Shown: positions 31,637-32,723 of the stretch, piece by piece
Layout: the number at the start of each line of letters is the position of its first letter
Position numbering within the stretch: the first letter of the stretch is position 1
Assembly: GCA_016931655.1 (NCBI GenBank)
Contig: JAFGEJ010000120.1
Span: forward strand, 1-32,723
Length of the DNA stretch: 32,723 nt
Origin: Phycisphaerae bacterium
GTDB lineage: Bacteria; Planctomycetota; Phycisphaerae; SM23-33
Direction of reading: 5' to 3'
Notes under the pieces: model-generated
Databases searched by the model: none
What the model was told of the DNA's origin: nothing
What the model saw: only the letters and a program-made list of their open reading frames with translations
Made by a program: the position numbers and the translations under genes

Positions 31637-32314
31637 ATGATAGTGGCTGAGCGAAAACCGATGGACGAGATCCTGGAGATGCTCGCACCATACAAAAAGG
31701 TGCTGGTATTGGCCTGCGGAAGCTGCGTGACGGTCTGTCTGACCGGCGGCGAGAAGCAGGCCGAGGAACTCGCTTCGATGCTGAACCTGGCTGCCAGGGC
31801 GAAGGGTCTGGACCTGCACGCCGACTTCGACTGCATCACCCGCCAGTGCGACCGCGAGTTTATCGAAAATCTCACGAAACAACCCGCCGACTACGACGCC
31901 GTGCTGAGTATCGCCTGCGGCGTGGGCGTGGGATTCATGTCCGAGCTGTTTCCCGACACGCCGTTTCTGCCCGGCCTGAACACGACGTTCTACGGCGCGA
32001 ACGTCGCCGACGGCGTGTGGGCGGAATACTGTCACGGCTGCGGCGACTGCGTGCTGGCCTGGACGGGCGGTATCTGCCCCATCGCGCGATGTTCCAAGAG
32101 CCTCCTCAACGGCTCCTGCGGCGGCACGAACCAGGGCAAATGCGAGGTCGATCCCGACATGGATTGCGCCTGGCTGAAAATTTACCAGCGGCTCGAATCG
32201 CTGGGCCAATTGGACAACCTGCGCAAGCTCCGCCCGCCGAAGGACTGGAGCAAAGACCGCGGAAAGGGCGTGCGGCGCCTGACGCATAAGGAATTGAGCG
32301 AATTGGAATCATAA
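31637..32314 (+). CDS. metV: MetV, iron-sulfur/zinc partner of methylene-THF reductase (MTHFR C-terminal domain family)
   Basis: At 225 aa it is the family called methylene-tetrahydrofolate reductase C-terminal, which forms the MetVF complex in acetogens and passes electrons to MetF flavin. Seen: the N-terminal CGSCVTVC (residues 27-34), GLNTTFYGAN, and the C-terminal signature CHGCGDCVLAWTGGICPIAR followed by CSKSLLNGSCGG and GKCEV, rich in cluster-ligand Cys. The start is fixed by AAGGAG at 6 nt. It precedes metF with a 202-bp gap that contains a repeat element, and follows the large flavoprotein, so the three probably work together in the 5-methyl-THF-forming step. Confidence 0.95.
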   Translation: MIVAERKPMDEILEMLAPYKKVLVLACGSCVTVCLTGGEKQAEELASMLNLAARAKGLDLHADFDCITRQCDREFIENLTKQPADYDAVLSIACGVGVGFMSELFPDTPFLPGLNTTFYGANVADGVWAEYCHGCGDCVLAWTGGICPIARCSKSLLNGSCGGTNQGKCEVDPDMDCAWLKIYQRLESLGQLDNLRKLRPPKDWSKDRGKGVRRLTHKELSELES

Positions 32315-32353
32315 AGATGAGTTTCCTTTGTTGGCCGAAACCAGAAGGAAATC

Positions 32354-32472
32354 GTCCACGGATTACACCGATTACAGAAGGATTTCACGGATTTTTTTAA
32401 ATGGAAAAAAAGAAATCCGTGTAATCTGGTTTTATCCGTGAAACCTGCCTGCCTGCCGGCAGGTCCGTGGAC
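32354..32472. repeat. GTCCACGGATTACACGGATT palindromic repeat between metV and metF
   Basis: The left arm GTCCACGGATTACACCGATT (from 32355) and the right arm ending CCGTGGAC (32472) are inverted copies, with an inner pair GATTTCACGGATTT / GAAATCCGTGTAATC. The right arm is interrupted by a 22-bp palindrome, ACCTGCCTGCCTGCCGGCAG plus GT (32443-32464). It has the same plan as the outer element at 31406-31620, with GGATTACA words in place of GAATT. Confidence 0.8.
32443..32464. repeat. CCTGCC...GGCAGG palindrome, copy 2 (inserted in an arm)
   Basis: ACCTGCCTGCCTGCCGGCAG plus GT sits in the right arm of the surrounding element, at a place equivalent to the one occupied by copy 1 in 31406-31620. 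Confidence 0.72.
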
Positions 32473-32516
32473 TCTTTTGACGCGGCAAATACCGAGGAAC
32501 AGGAGAGTGATTCAAT

Positions 32517-32723
32517 ATGAGTGAATCCGTAAGTCGAATGCAGGCGGAACTGTCCGCCGGGAAGTTCGTCGTCACCGCCGAAATCGGCCCGCCCAAGGGC
32601 GTGAATCTCGATCCGGTGATTCACGAGGCCGAGCACAGCCTCAAGAGCGACAAGATCGCCGCCGTCAACGTTACGGACATCCAGACGGCTGTCATGCGCG
32701 CCAGCAGCATGATCGGCTGCAAG
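32517..32723 (+). CDS. metF: Methylenetetrahydrofolate reductase MetF, N-terminal part (cut by the window edge)
   Basis: An open frame of 69 codons runs to the window end without a stop. It starts MSESVSRMQAELSAGKFVVT and has AEIGPPKGVNLDPVIHEAEH, matching the first beta strand of MetF with its catalytic-type Glu in TAEIGPP. The next strand (KIAAVNVTDI) also fits the TIM-barrel core. AGGAG lies about 11 nt upstream of the ATG. MetF reduces methylene-THF to 5-methyl-THF with a flavin; here it follows metV, and the flavoprotein fusion two genes before could be the electron source. The ORF track missed it because it is open at the edge. Confidence 0.9.
   Translation, partial: MSESVSRMQAELSAGKFVVTAEIGPPKGVNLDPVIHEAEHSLKSDKIAAVNVTDIQTAVMRASSMIGCK

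Overview
The window looks like a chromosome segment of an anaerobic member of the Planctomycetota, perhaps Phycisphaerae-like. Pointers are the N-terminal NPYESP motif of the DUF4870 protein, two groEL paralogues around one groES, a prenyltransferase-like toroid fused to DUF4159, an ECF sigma gene coupled to a membrane partner, and gaps packed with palindromic repeats. The phylum call is an inference; no rRNA or other decisive marker is present. Genes are GC-rich, except one visibly AT-rich gene at about 16.3-16.9 kb.

Layout. 1-476: a 40-bp tandem repeat running off the left edge, a terminator-like hairpin and a small inverted-repeat element. 477-4260 (minus): groEL2, groES, groEL1; groEL1 has one in-frame TAA. 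4795-6767 (plus): ECF sigma factor and its translationally coupled membrane partner. 6828-12918 (minus): AsmA-like protein, TPR protein, long CapD/PglF-type nucleotide-sugar dehydratase and DegT/PglE-type aminotransferase. 12961-16009 (plus): DUF547 lipoprotein, repeat mosaic, toroid-DUF4159 protein. 16010-17263: hairpin mosaics flanking the AT-rich membrane-protein gene. 17264-19180 (minus): DUF4870 protein and purB. 19396-21847 (plus): lepA and efp. 21943-26126 (minus): radical SAM/SPASM-like protein, two GT4 glycosyltransferases and a phosphoglycosyl transferase, a surface-glycan gene set. 26292-32723 (plus): fhs, a pterin-binding methyltransferase, a large GltD-ferredoxin-MvhD-like fusion, metV and the start of metF, i.e. 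the methyl branch of the Wood-Ljungdahl (folate C1) pathway.

How the genes fit together. The right end is the most interesting part. Formate activation (Fhs), methylene-THF reduction (MetF with MetV) and methyl transfer from methyl-THF (AcsE/MetH-type protein) are joined by a flavin/iron-sulfur fusion that could deliver electrons to MetVF. The CapD/DegT pair and the sugar-transferase cluster together suggest synthesis and lipid-linking of an amino sugar.

Between genes there are several families of imperfect palindromes. Some are nested inside one another, some abut start codons, and some supply stop codons. Several promoters of the form TTGnnn-16/18-TACAAT can be read by eye. At lepA and the DUF547 gene the -10 lies only 7 nt from the start codon, which suggests leaderless mRNAs.
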